Source: Paracoccus luteus (GTDB lineage: Bacteria > Pseudomonadota > Alphaproteobacteria > Rhodobacterales > Rhodobacteraceae). From it: 47,920 nucleotides of DNA. Both the position numbers and the translations under genes were made by a program. Location: contig NZ_SDEA01000010.1 in assembly GCF_004522155.1 (NCBI RefSeq), positions 58,981 through 106,900 of the forward strand, read 5' to 3'. Shown here in pieces: positions 19,960 through 27,803 of this stretch. The notes below the pieces were generated by a model. That model was not told where the DNA came from, did not search any database, and saw only the letters and a list, made by a program, of their open reading frames with translations. Within the stretch, counting starts at the first letter, position 1. Each line of letters begins with the position of its first letter.

Positions 19960-20318
19960 CGGACCACGCGCACGGCGCGGGCTGCGGCTGCGGCCACCAC
20001 CACACGGCCGCCGACCCGCACGCCGCGCGGACCGGCGCGCAGGTGTCGCTGACCGGGCAGCTGGTCTGCGCCGACGTGGCGCAGATGCTGGCGGTGCTGG
20101 ACCACGCGCAGTCCCACATCGACGCCAGCCGGGCCGAGCCGGGCTGCCTGCAATTCGACCTGTGGCAGACGGACGAGCCGCTGGTCTTTGCGGTGGCGGA
20201 ACGCTTTGCCGACCCGGACGCCTATCGCGCCCACCAGACCCGCACCCGCGCGACCGACTGGTATGCGGCGACCGCCGACCTGGAACGGCGCGGTTTCGAC
20301 CGCCGCGGGCTGGACTGA
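19950..20318 (+). CDS. ABM (antibiotic biosynthesis monooxygenase) domain protein with His/Cys-rich N-terminus
   Basis: A 122-residue protein. From about residue 33 it shows a dimeric ferredoxin-like ABM fold ([50 protein letters not shown]), as in small putative quinol monooxygenases. The first 30 residues contain [14 protein letters not shown], with further His, a likely metal-binding tag not usual for the family. ATG 19950 is preferred because GGGGA lies about 8 bases upstream; ATG 19956 (ATGA overlap with guaA) is the alternative. It is coupled to guaA by overlap. Confidence 0.8.
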   Translation: MGMTDHAHGAGCGCGHHHTAADPHAARTGAQVSLTGQLVCADVAQMLAVLDHAQSHIDASRAEPGCLQFDLWQTDEPLVFAVAERFADPDAYRAHQTRTRATDWYAATADLERRGFDRRGLD

Positions 20319-20388
20319 CCGGCTGAACCGGCGCGGCTTGCGCCCGCGCGCCCGCGCGGCGATCATCCGCGCAAAGGCGGGGGCACGG

Positions 20389-21201
20389 ATGGACGAAGCG
20401 GGCAGGATACGGATCGGCGTCGGCGGCTGGACCTATGCGCCGTGGGACGACAGCTTTTATCCGGCGGACCTGCGCAAGAAGGACCAGCTGTCCTATGCGG
20501 CCAGCCGTCTGACCGCGATCGAGATCAACGGCACGTTCTATCGCACGCAGAAACCCGAGACCTTTCAGAACTGGCGCGACGCCGTGCCCGAGGGGTTCGT
20601 GTTCGCCGTCAAGGCACCGCGCTATGCCGTGCAGAAACGGGTGCTGGCCGAGGCGGGCTCCTCGATCGCGCGCTTTGCCGAAAGCGGGCTGGACCGCCTA
20701 GGCGACGCGCTGGGTCCGGTCCTGTGGCAGCTGGCCCCGACCAAGCGCCACGATCCCGACGATTTCGCCGCCTTCCTGGACCTGCTGCCGGAACGCGCGG
20801 GCGACGCGCCGCTGCGCCATGCGGTCGAACTGCGCCACCCGTCCTTTGCCTGCGCCGAGGCGGTCGCGGCCTGCCGCGCCCGCAACGTCGCGATCGTCCT
20901 GGCGGGCGACAGCGAACATCCGATGATCGCCGACCAGACCGCCGACTTCAGCTATCTGCGGATCATGGGGACGACCCCCGATCTCAAGGGGGGCTATGCG
21001 CCGCGCGCGCTGGACCTGTGGGCGGAACGCGCCCGCGCCCTGTCGCGGGGCCGCCAGCCCGACGGCCTGCCGCCGGTCGGCAAGCCGCTGGACGACGGCC
21101 GACCCCGCGACGTGTTCCTGTTCGTGATCTCGGGGCACAAGGAAAAGAACCCGGCCGCGGCGCAGGAACTGATCGCGCGCGTGGGGCGCGACCCGGACTG
21201 A
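20389..21201 (+). CDS. DUF72 family protein
   Basis: A 270-residue TIM-barrel-like protein of the DUF72 (YecE) family. Signatures are RIGVGGWTYAPWDDSFYP, LTAIEINGTFYRTQKPETF, FVFAVKAPRYAVQKRVL, LGPVLWQLAPTKRHD, HAVELRHPSF and SYLRIMGT. The biochemical role is unknown. ATG 20389 gives the family N-terminus. It is the third gene of the guaA run and ends 5 bp from the convergent SGNH-like gene. Confidence 0.88.
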   Translation: MDEAGRIRIGVGGWTYAPWDDSFYPADLRKKDQLSYAASRLTAIEINGTFYRTQKPETFQNWRDAVPEGFVFAVKAPRYAVQKRVLAEAGSSIARFAESGLDRLGDALGPVLWQLAPTKRHDPDDFAAFLDLLPERAGDAPLRHAVELRHPSFACAEAVAACRARNVAIVLAGDSEHPMIADQTADFSYLRIMGTTPDLKGGYAPRALDLWAERARALSRGRQPDGLPPVGKPLDDGRPRDVFLFVISGHKEKNPAAAQELIARVGRDPD

Positions 21202-21206
21202 GGGCC

Positions 21207-21968
21207 TCAGCCGTCGGCGGGCTGCAGATGGGGTTCGCGCTGCGTCAGGAACGCCGCGATCTGCCCGATCATCAGAGCGCCATAATCCCGGTTGCCGTGA
21301 TGGGGGTCGTTTTCGTCCGCGATCTGGTAAGGCGGCAACATGAACCCGGCCTCGTCCGACACCTGCGGCGGCGGCGGGATCACGGGGATGCCCATCGCGT
21401 CCAGACGCTGGACCATGACACCGCGCAGGAAACGGTCCAGCGCGGCGACATCCTCCTCGGCATAGCCGGTGCCCAGGATCTTGAACCGGCGCGTCGGCGG
21501 CGGGGCCGAGACGATCGTGATCCGCGCGCCAAGATCCTGCAGGTCGCGCAGGAAATCCAGCGTCCGGCTGTGATAGCGCAGCACCACGGCCGACAGCGCG
21601 CCTTCCGACATGAAGGCCCGCGCGGGACGGGGCGACGCGAACGCGGGCGCATGGTTCAGAAACAGCCGGCCCGCCAGCATCGTCTGCGTATGCAGCCCCA
21701 GGCTGACAAGAAAGTCGCCGGCCGGCGCCAGCATCCGCCCGTGGTCGTCGCACAGGCCCGCCATCCGCCCCTTGAACAGATGATGGGTCAGGAAGATGTC
21801 GTTTCCCCGGCGGACGTGGAAATCCCCGTAAAAGACGGTCGCCGCGCCCAGCATGTTGACGCCTGCAAGCCGCACGGGCACGGGCTTGCCCGCGGCCTGC
21901 AGCGCCAGTTTCCCGCCCATGATGGCATTGCAGTGCGAATCGCCGAACAGCCGGTATTCCCGCGTCAT
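21207..21968 (-). CDS. SGNH/GDSL-like hydrolase domain protein
   Basis: A 253-residue protein of unknown exact function. Block I (REYRLFGDSHCNAIMGG) carries a GDSH in place of GDS(L), and block V-like DENDPHHGNRDYG carries D-x-x-H near the C-terminus, so it is probably an esterase or acetyltransferase-type SGNH protein. No signal peptide is visible. It follows the GSCFA gene with an ATGA overlap (21965-21968), indicating joint function, perhaps acylation of a surface glycan. Confidence 0.65.
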   Translation of the reverse strand: MTREYRLFGDSHCNAIMGGKLALQAAGKPVPVRLAGVNMLGAATVFYGDFHVRRGNDIFLTHHLFKGRMAGLCDDHGRMLAPAGDFLVSLGLHTQTMLAGRLFLNHAPAFASPRPARAFMSEGALSAVVLRYHSRTLDFLRDLQDLGARITIVSAPPPTRRFKILGTGYAEEDVAALDRFLRGVMVQRLDAMGIPVIPPPPQVSDEAGFMLPPYQIADENDPHHGNRDYGALMIGQIAAFLTQREPHLQPADG

Positions 21969-23029
21969 TGCCAGCTTTCCGCCTGCAGCACCATCTCGTC
22001 ACAGACCACGTCCGGTTCCTGCACAAAGGCGCCCGCCGCGTTCGGCGCAGCCTGCGTCAGCGCCGGATGTTCCCTGAAGAAATGGCACATCGCGACATCG
22101 ACCCCGCGGGGATGGACGCTGCGCAGGTCGGGTTCAAAGAACATGCTGCGCGCCGGAATGCCGGTGATGATCTCGTAGGAGGGGAAGTAATCCACGCCCG
22201 GATCGGTCTGGTAAAGCTCGCCCGCCGCGGCGCGCAGGACGCTTTTGGAATAGGTCGTCGCCACCAGGACGTGCTGGTCGGTCGCGGTCGCCACCAGCGG
22301 CACGGGCGACACCGTCAGCAAAAATCGCATCGGGGGCCGGACGCGGCGGGCGATCGCCATGAACGCGCGCAGGTCGGCCACCACCTCGGAGGTGGTGAAG
22401 TTGCGGAACTCGTGGATGCCGGGGTCGAACCGCCCCGCCGCCGTTCCCGGCGCGACCGGATAGGCGCTGCCGTCGCGCCGGTCGACCCACGCCTCGGTAA
22501 GGCCGAGGGTGAAGACAAAGACGTCGGCCTGTTCGATCAGCTGCCTGACGGTCGCCAGGTGATGCGTCAGCGCGGCCTGAAACTCGGCCGCCGAGGCAAA
22601 GCCGTCTGGTTCGATCGTGGGCCGGAACGGGTCGAAAAAGCGGCCCTGATGTTCCCACATCGGCTCGACCGGGGTGAAATCGCCATAGGCGCGCTGGACA
22701 AGCTGCAGCAGCTGCCGCGCGGTATAGATGTTGCCATAGCGCGCGGAATACAGCCCGTATCCATGCGCCGCCGCATCCTCGGGCGCCATGTTGAAGGGCG
22801 CGGGATCAAGGTCCAGGTATCTGTAACCCGAATCGCGCAGCCGCCGCGCCACATGCTGGGCGAAACAGCTGCCCGCCGCCGCGATCCCGTCCCCCTGCGC
22901 GATGGCGAACTTTCGGGAATAGATGTCGGGGATCTCGAACGGCGAGACGCCGGCGACGCCGTTCTTCCAGAAGTTCTTTCGCGGCAGCCCGCGATACGGG
23001 TTTCGGGGCTGGGTGTTCATGAAAACCAT
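21965..23029 (-). CDS. GSCFA family protein
   Basis: A 354-residue protein carrying the family-naming motif: GIAAAGSCFAQHVARRLRDS. Later blocks VFVFTLGLTEAWVDRRDG, RFLLTVSPVPLVATATDQH and VDYFPSYEIITG are typical of GSCFA proteins, which are SGNH-related and found near polysaccharide genes. ATG 23029 has AGG 6 bases upstream; ATG 23020 is an alternative. The frame is open far upstream, but only across the repeat array. Confidence 0.85.
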   Translation of the reverse strand: MVFMNTQPRNPYRGLPRKNFWKNGVAGVSPFEIPDIYSRKFAIAQGDGIAAAGSCFAQHVARRLRDSGYRYLDLDPAPFNMAPEDAAAHGYGLYSARYGNIYTARQLLQLVQRAYGDFTPVEPMWEHQGRFFDPFRPTIEPDGFASAAEFQAALTHHLATVRQLIEQADVFVFTLGLTEAWVDRRDGSAYPVAPGTAAGRFDPGIHEFRNFTTSEVVADLRAFMAIARRVRPPMRFLLTVSPVPLVATATDQHVLVATTYSKSVLRAAAGELYQTDPGVDYFPSYEIITGIPARSMFFEPDLRSVHPRGVDVAMCHFFREHPALTQAAPNAAGAFVQEPDVVCDEMVLQAESWQ

Positions 23030-23141
23030 GCGAACCTGAAATCGGCCCGACCACGCTAGCCGCAGGGTGGATGACTGTCCAGACGGGGGCAGGACGGTGG
23101 CGCGCGCGCCCCTGGGCCAGCGACTCGCCGGGGCGGGGGGG

Positions 23142-23665
23142 CGCGCCCCCGGGCCAGTGCAGGCCGGATGCCACGCCCGCGACGGCGAACGTGGGTGATG
23201 CGGCGGGCCTCTCGGCGGGACGCGCGCGTCCCCGGGCCGCCGTCCAACCCGCTGCGCCGTTGGGCGGCGGGCACGGGCGATATATCGCGGCGCGCCCGTC
23301 TTTACGCCACCGCCCACCGAATGCCGCGTCGGGGTCGGACGCGGACACGGGCGATGCGGCGGTCGTCGCGGTGGCGCACGCCCGTTCCCGGAGCCACCGC
23401 CCCACCGTCGGGCGGCGGACCCGGGCGATGCGCCGGTCGCTACGCCATCGCCCCGCCGGATGCCGCGTCGGGACGGACGCGGACACCGGCGGTGCGGCGG
23501 ACGTCGCGGTGGCGCACGCCCGTTCCCGCGGCCACCGCCACACCCGCTGCACCGTCCGTGCGGCGGCGCGGGATGCATCGCGCCCGTCCCTAGGCCACCG
23601 CCCCGCCGGATGCCGCGTCGGGGCGGCGGACGCGGACGCGGGTGATGCGGCGGGCGTCGGCGTCC
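23142..23665 (-). repeat. Tandem array of decayed copies of the corC 3' end
   Basis: About seven imperfect units of 58-84 bp lie head to tail, arranged as ~138-150 bp double units. Matching starts are at 23303, 23441 and 23591; the last is the real corC end. Read on the minus strand the units repeat the corC C-terminus (ARRITRVRVRRPDAASGGAV, stop). One unit gives GVRVRPDAASGGAMA plus stop (TAG at 23441-23443), another IARVRVRP...AVA plus stop (TAA at 23303-23305), others EARRITHVRRRG or RRTDGAAGVAVA. Spacers share ACGGGCGCG-like sequence. The non-coding gap between GSCFA and corC consists of this array. Confidence 0.8.
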
Positions 23666-24516
23666 ACCACCTCAAAGGCGACGCCGCTGTCATGCACAAC
23701 CGTCTCGCCCCGCGCCGGCACCCGCCCCGCCAGCATGAAGATCAGCCCGCCCAGCGTGTCGATCTCTTCCTCGTATTCGCCGCTGACCAGCCGGACGCCG
23801 ATCTCGGTTTCCACCGCGTCGATGGGCGCGCGCGCCAGCACCAGCCACTGGCCGGGGCGTTCCTGGCTCCACAGCGGCTCGTCGGCGTCGTCGTGCTCGT
23901 CTTCGATCTGGCCGATGACCTGTTCGATCAGATCCTCGATGGTGATCAGCCCGTCCACGCCGCCGTATTCGTCGATGACCAGCGCCATGTGGATGCGCTT
24001 TTGCTGCATCTGCTGCAGCAGCGCGCCGATGGGCATGCTGCCGGGCACATACAGCAGCGGCCGCAGCAGCGGGCGAAGGGCAAAGCGCGGCGCGGGCGGG
24101 CGGGCGCCGAACCCGTGCTTCAGCGCCAGATCCTTGAGGTGGACCAGCCCCAGCGGATGGTCCAGGTCGCCGCGGTGGACCGGCAGGCGGGAATAGCCGT
24201 GTTCGCGGAACACCTCGACCAGTTCGGGCAGGCCGGCGGTCACGGGCACCGACACGATGTCGGCGCGGGTCACGGCCACGTCATCCACCGACTTGCGGCG
24301 CAGGTTCAAAAGGTTCGGCGCGTGGGCCGAGGTCGCCGCCTCCATCAGCGAGGGGGGGGCGTCGTCGGCAATGTCGGGCGCGGCGCCCAGCCGGGTCAGC
24401 ACGCGCCCCAGAAAGCCGCGCGTTCGCGGCTGGTCGCGTCCCTCGGGTTCGGCCTCGTCGCCCCATCCGGCCGGTTCGGAACCGTCCGGGGTGTCGCTAC
24501 TTCGCGGATCGCTCAT
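23590..24516 (-). CDS. corC: CorC/TlyC-type CBS-domain protein
   Basis: A 308-residue cytosolic CBS-pair protein. Residues about 60-230 hold the two CBS repeats (VTRADIVSVPVTAGLPELVE, YSRLPVHRGDLDHPLGLVHL, HMALVIDEYGGVDGLITIED), followed by an acidic linker and the CorC_HlyC domain (LVSGEYEEEIDTLGGLIFML, GETVVHDSGVAFEVVDA). The family is tied to Mg/Co efflux or lipid and envelope homeostasis. The start overlaps the ybeY stop (ATGA). Its last ~22 codons are the template for the degenerate tandem array downstream. Confidence 0.93.
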   Translation of the reverse strand: MSDPRSSDTPDGSEPAGWGDEAEPEGRDQPRTRGFLGRVLTRLGAAPDIADDAPPSLMEAATSAHAPNLLNLRRKSVDDVAVTRADIVSVPVTAGLPELVEVFREHGYSRLPVHRGDLDHPLGLVHLKDLALKHGFGARPPAPRFALRPLLRPLLYVPGSMPIGALLQQMQQKRIHMALVIDEYGGVDGLITIEDLIEQVIGQIEDEHDDADEPLWSQERPGQWLVLARAPIDAVETEIGVRLVSGEYEEEIDTLGGLIFMLAGRVPARGETVVHDSGVAFEVVDADARRITRVRVRRPDAASGGAVA

Positions 24517-25070
24517 GGCTGAGGGGCCTCATAAGGGTCGGGGATGCCAAGCCGCGCCAGGATCGAACGCTCGGCGTCCTCCATGGTTTCGGCGTCGGCG
24601 TCGATCTCGTGGTCGTAACCGGCCAGGTGCAGGATCGCGTGGATCAGCAGGTGGGTGACGTGGTCGGCCAAGGGCTTGCCCTGCGCCGCCGCCTCGCGCG
24701 CGCAGGTGTCATAGCTGATCGCGATGTCGCCCAGTTCCGGCCCGCCCGGCGGCACCGGGGCCGCCCCCGGCGGGCGCGGCGCCGGGTCCACGGATGGCCA
24801 GCTGAGCACGTTGGTCGACGCGGGCTTGCCGCGGAAATGGTCGTTCAGCGAGGCGATGCGGTCGTCGTCGCAGCCCATCACCACGATCTCGACCTGGTCG
24901 ATGCCCAGGTGCTGCGTGGTGGCGACTGCGGCGCGGTTGGCCAGCGCGCCCAGGTCGACGTCCAGCCAACGGTCGTCCTCGATCACCAGATCGACGGGCG
25001 CGGGGGCGTGGCCGTCGCCCGCCTCGCCGCCGTCGGCGCCCCATGCCGTCCCGTTCATGTCGTCGGTCAT
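24513..25070 (-). CDS. ybeY: Endoribonuclease YbeY
   Basis: A zinc-dependent single-strand RNase for 16S rRNA maturation and ribosome quality control. It has the zinc signature H-x3-H-x5-H in HLLIHAILHLAGYDHE, and FRGKPASTNVLSWPS and GDIAISYDTCAREAAAQGK as in all YbeYs. At 185 residues it is slightly long because of an N-terminal Gly/Asp-rich extension and a Pro-rich insert (APRPPGAAPVPPGGPE). It stands between phoH and corC, the conserved order. Confidence 0.95.
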   Translation of the reverse strand: MTDDMNGTAWGADGGEAGDGHAPAPVDLVIEDDRWLDVDLGALANRAAVATTQHLGIDQVEIVVMGCDDDRIASLNDHFRGKPASTNVLSWPSVDPAPRPPGAAPVPPGGPELGDIAISYDTCAREAAAQGKPLADHVTHLLIHAILHLAGYDHEIDADAETMEDAERSILARLGIPDPYEAPQP

Positions 25071-25079
25071 GCCCCTGCC

Positions 25080-26168
25080 CTACACATCGCGCCCGCGCCG
25101 CCAGTTGTCGCGCATGGGCGGCCCGCCGCCGTCGCCCGCCGCCGCGGCGCGGGCCTGCGTGGCCTCGTCCTCGCGGTCCCATGCCTGGATGATGCGCGCC
25201 ACCAGCTTGTGGCGCACCACGTCCGACGCGGTGAAATAGCTGAACGAGATGCCGGGCACGCCGTCAAGGATGCGCTCGGCGTCGGTCAGGCCCGACGCCA
25301 CCCCGCGCGGCAGGTCGACCTGCGTCCGGTCGCCGGTGACGACCATGCGCGATCCTTCGCCCAGCCGGGTCAGGAACATCTTCATCTGCATGGTGGTGGC
25401 GTTCTGCGCCTCGTCCAGCACGACAAAGGCGTTCGACAGCGTGCGGCCGCGCATGAAGGCCAGGGGCGCGATCTCGATGCGCTTTTCCTCCATCAGCTTC
25501 TGCATCTGCTTGGCGGGCAGAAAGTCGTTCAGCGCGTCATACAGCGGCTGCATGTAGGGATCGACCTTCTCCTTCATGTCGCCGGGCAGGAAACCCAGCC
25601 GCTCGCCCGCCTCGACCGCGGGGCGCGACAGGATGATCTTGTCCACATGCCCGCCGATCAGCAGCGTCACGCCCACGGCGACCGCCAGATAGGTCTTGCC
25701 CGTCCCCGCCGGGCCGATGCCGAAGGCCAGTTCGTGCGCGAACAGGTTGCGGACATAGTCCTTCTGCGCCTCGGTCCGCGGCTCGACGGTCTTTTTCCGC
25801 GTCCGCAGCTCGATCGGGCCGGCGGCGAACATTTCCAGCTGTTCGGCGGGCGTGGGGCCGGGGACGTCGGGTTCCACGCCCATCCGCAGGGCGGCCTCGA
25901 CCTCGGGCAACCCGACCGGCTTGCCCTGTTCCAGCCGGGCGTAAAGCGCGCGCAGCACCTGCGCCGCCTCGGCCTGCGCCTCGGCGGGGCCGACCACCGC
26001 CAGCAGGTTGCCGCGGCGCAGGATATGCACCCCCAGCGCCTGCTCGATCCGCGCCAGATGGCGGTCGTGCGGGCCGCACAGGTCGATCAGCAGCCGATTG
26101 TCGGGCAACTCCAGCAGGGTTTCGCCGGTATTGGGCGTGGCGGCGGGGGAAGTCGGGGTCAGACCCAA
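25080..26168 (-). CDS. PhoH family ATPase (PhoH-like, YbeZ type)
   Basis: A cytosolic ATPase with a KH-like N-terminal part (LLIDLCGPHDRHLARIEQAL) and a PhoH helicase-like core: Walker A FGIGPAGTGKTYLAVAVG, IILSRPAVEAGERLGFLPGD, Walker B VVLDEAQNAT and TGDRTQVDLPRG. The family acts with YbeY in RNA turnover. TTG 26168 is chosen as start (362 residues): GAGG lies 5-8 bases before it and the protein then begins at the conserved region. The ATG at 26318 would run into the preceding gap without RBS or homology. Confidence 0.88.
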   Translation of the reverse strand: MGLTPTSPAATPNTGETLLELPDNRLLIDLCGPHDRHLARIEQALGVHILRRGNLLAVVGPAEAQAEAAQVLRALYARLEQGKPVGLPEVEAALRMGVEPDVPGPTPAEQLEMFAAGPIELRTRKKTVEPRTEAQKDYVRNLFAHELAFGIGPAGTGKTYLAVAVGVTLLIGGHVDKIILSRPAVEAGERLGFLPGDMKEKVDPYMQPLYDALNDFLPAKQMQKLMEEKRIEIAPLAFMRGRTLSNAFVVLDEAQNATTMQMKMFLTRLGEGSRMVVTGDRTQVDLPRGVASGLTDAERILDGVPGISFSYFTASDVVRHKLVARIIQAWDREDEATQARAAAAGDGGGPPMRDNWRRGRDV

Positions 26169-26292
26169 AGGTGCCTCATCATCAGGGGGCCGAGGGAATC
26201 CGGCATCCGCATGGTCGCAAGCGGGGCGGGCCGTGGCAAGGGCAAGTGACGGCGCGGGCCCGGCCGGCCGGGCCGTGGGGTGCGCGGCTGCG

Positions 26293-27039
26293 TCAGTCCG
26301 CGGGCCGCCCCTCGACAAAGGCGCGCAGGACCGGGTCGGGGGCGGTGTCCATCGCGGCCACGGGGCCTTGCCAGCGCAGCCGCCCGCCGTCCAGCATCGC
26401 CACCCGGTCGGCGATGGTGCGGACGCTGCCCATGTCGTGGGTGATGGTGACGGTCGTGGCCCCCGCCTCGGTGACGATGCCGCGGATCAGCGCGTTGATC
26501 CCGGCGGCGCGCTGCGGGTCCAGCCCGGTCGTCGGCTCGTCGAAGAACAGCACCGCCGGGTCGGCGGCGAGGGCGCGGGCCAGCCCCACGCGCTTGCGCA
26601 TCCCCCCCGACAGCGCCGAGGGCATGCGGTCCGCGACATCGGCGGCCAGCCCCACGCGGGCCAGCTTGTCGATGGCGCGCGCCCGCGCCGCGGCGGGCGG
26701 CATCGTCCGCAACAGCCGGAACGCGACGTTGCGCCAGACCGGCAGGCTGTCGAACAGCGCCGCCGTCTGGAACAGCATCCCGAAGTCATGCATGAACCGC
26801 GCCCGGACGGGGGCGGTCGCCGGCTCGCCGTTCAGCCGGACCGTGCCCGCGTCGATCTGCTCAAGCCCCAGGATCGTGCGCAGCAGGACCGACTTGCCGG
26901 ACCCCGACCCGCCGATCACCACAAGGCTTTCGCCCCGCGCGACGGTCAGGTCGATGCCGTCCAGCACGCGGTTCGTCCCGAACGCCTTGGCCAGCCCCCG
27001 CGTCTCGATCACCGTCTCGATCACCGAAGGGGCGTTCAT
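26293..27039 (-). CDS. mlaF: ABC transporter ATP-binding protein, MlaF-like
   Basis: The ATPase of a phospholipid (Mla-type) ABC transporter, 248 residues. It shows Walker A IGGSGSGKSVLLRTILGLEQ, Q-loop MLFQTAALFDSLPVWRNVAF, signature ALSGGMRKRVGLARAL, Walker B VLFFDEPTTGLDP and H-loop TITHDM. The FQ-x-AALFDSL form is characteristic of MlaF. ATG 27039 overlaps the mlaE stop. No MCE protein (MlaD) gene follows; the next gene is phoH, so the partner must be elsewhere. Confidence 0.92.
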   Translation of the reverse strand: MNAPSVIETVIETRGLAKAFGTNRVLDGIDLTVARGESLVVIGGSGSGKSVLLRTILGLEQIDAGTVRLNGEPATAPVRARFMHDFGMLFQTAALFDSLPVWRNVAFRLLRTMPPAAARARAIDKLARVGLAADVADRMPSALSGGMRKRVGLARALAADPAVLFFDEPTTGLDPQRAAGINALIRGIVTEAGATTVTITHDMGSVRTIADRVAMLDGGRLRWQGPVAAMDTAPDPVLRAFVEGRPAD

Positions 27040-27803
27040 GTGAAGAACAGCCCCGTCAGCAGAAAGTTGCCCGCAAGGATCCCGACCGAGGCCGCCACCA
27101 CGGCGTTGGTCGTGGCCCGGCCCACGCCCTCGGCGCCGCGGGCGGCGCGCATCCCGAACCAGCAGCCGGCCAGCGCGACGATGCCGCCGAAGACCGCGCC
27201 CTTGATCAGGCCGGACATCACGTCCCAGCTTTCCAGATAGGCGAAGGAATTGGCCAGATACCCCTGCGAGGTGAACCCCAGCGAGGTCGTGCCGACCACC
27301 CAGCCGCCCATGATGCCGATGATGTCGCCGACGCCGACCAGCACCGGCACCGACAGGATCGCCGCCCACAGGCGCGGCGTGACCAGCCAACCCATCGGGT
27401 CCACAGACAGCGTCACCAGCGCGTCGATCTGCTCGGTCACGCGCATCGAACCCAATTCGGCGGCGATCGACGACGCGACCCGCGCCGCCACCATCAGCCC
27501 GCCCAGCACCGGGCCAAGTTCGCGCACCATGCCGATGGCCACGATGGCGGGGACCACGTCGCCCGCCTGGAACCGTTCGCCGCCCGCGTTGATCTGCAGG
27601 GCCAGCGCCGCGCCGGTGAACAGCGCGGTCATGCCCACGACCGGCAGCGACAGCCAGCCGATGCGGACCAGTTGCTCTCCCAGCAGGCGCGGCCGGAAAC
27701 CGGGCGCGGCCAGCGCGCGGGCGGCGAACAGCGCAACCTGCCCCACGCCGCGCACCACGGCCAGCGTGGCGCGGCCGACCAGCCGGACGGGGTTCACGAC
27801 CAT
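27036..27803 (-). CDS. mlaE: MlaE-type ABC transporter permease
   Basis: A 255-residue inner-membrane permease of the MlaE family. It shows LPVVGMTALFTGAALALQIN, RELGPVLGGLMVAARVASSI, AAELGSMRVTEQIDALVTLS and SGLIKGAVFGGIVALAGCWF, all hallmarks of the family that moves lipids between the membranes. It overlaps alr by 10 bases upstream and mlaF by 4 bases downstream, forming an alr-mlaE-mlaF operon. Confidence 0.94.
   Translation of the reverse strand: MVVNPVRLVGRATLAVVRGVGQVALFAARALAAPGFRPRLLGEQLVRIGWLSLPVVGMTALFTGAALALQINAGGERFQAGDVVPAIVAIGMVRELGPVLGGLMVAARVASSIAAELGSMRVTEQIDALVTLSVDPMGWLVTPRLWAAILSVPVLVGVGDIIGIMGGWVVGTTSLGFTSQGYLANSFAYLESWDVMSGLIKGAVFGGIVALAGCWFGMRAARGAEGVGRATTNAVVAASVGILAGNFLLTGLFFT

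Noticed and set aside
23142..23665. CRISPR array
   Set aside because: Units vary in length and sequence throughout, have no constant repeat/unique spacer pattern and no cas genes; they match the corC end instead.
26169..26318. Longer phoH start at ATG 26318
   Set aside because: No RBS or family match; TTG 26168 has GAGG at proper spacing.
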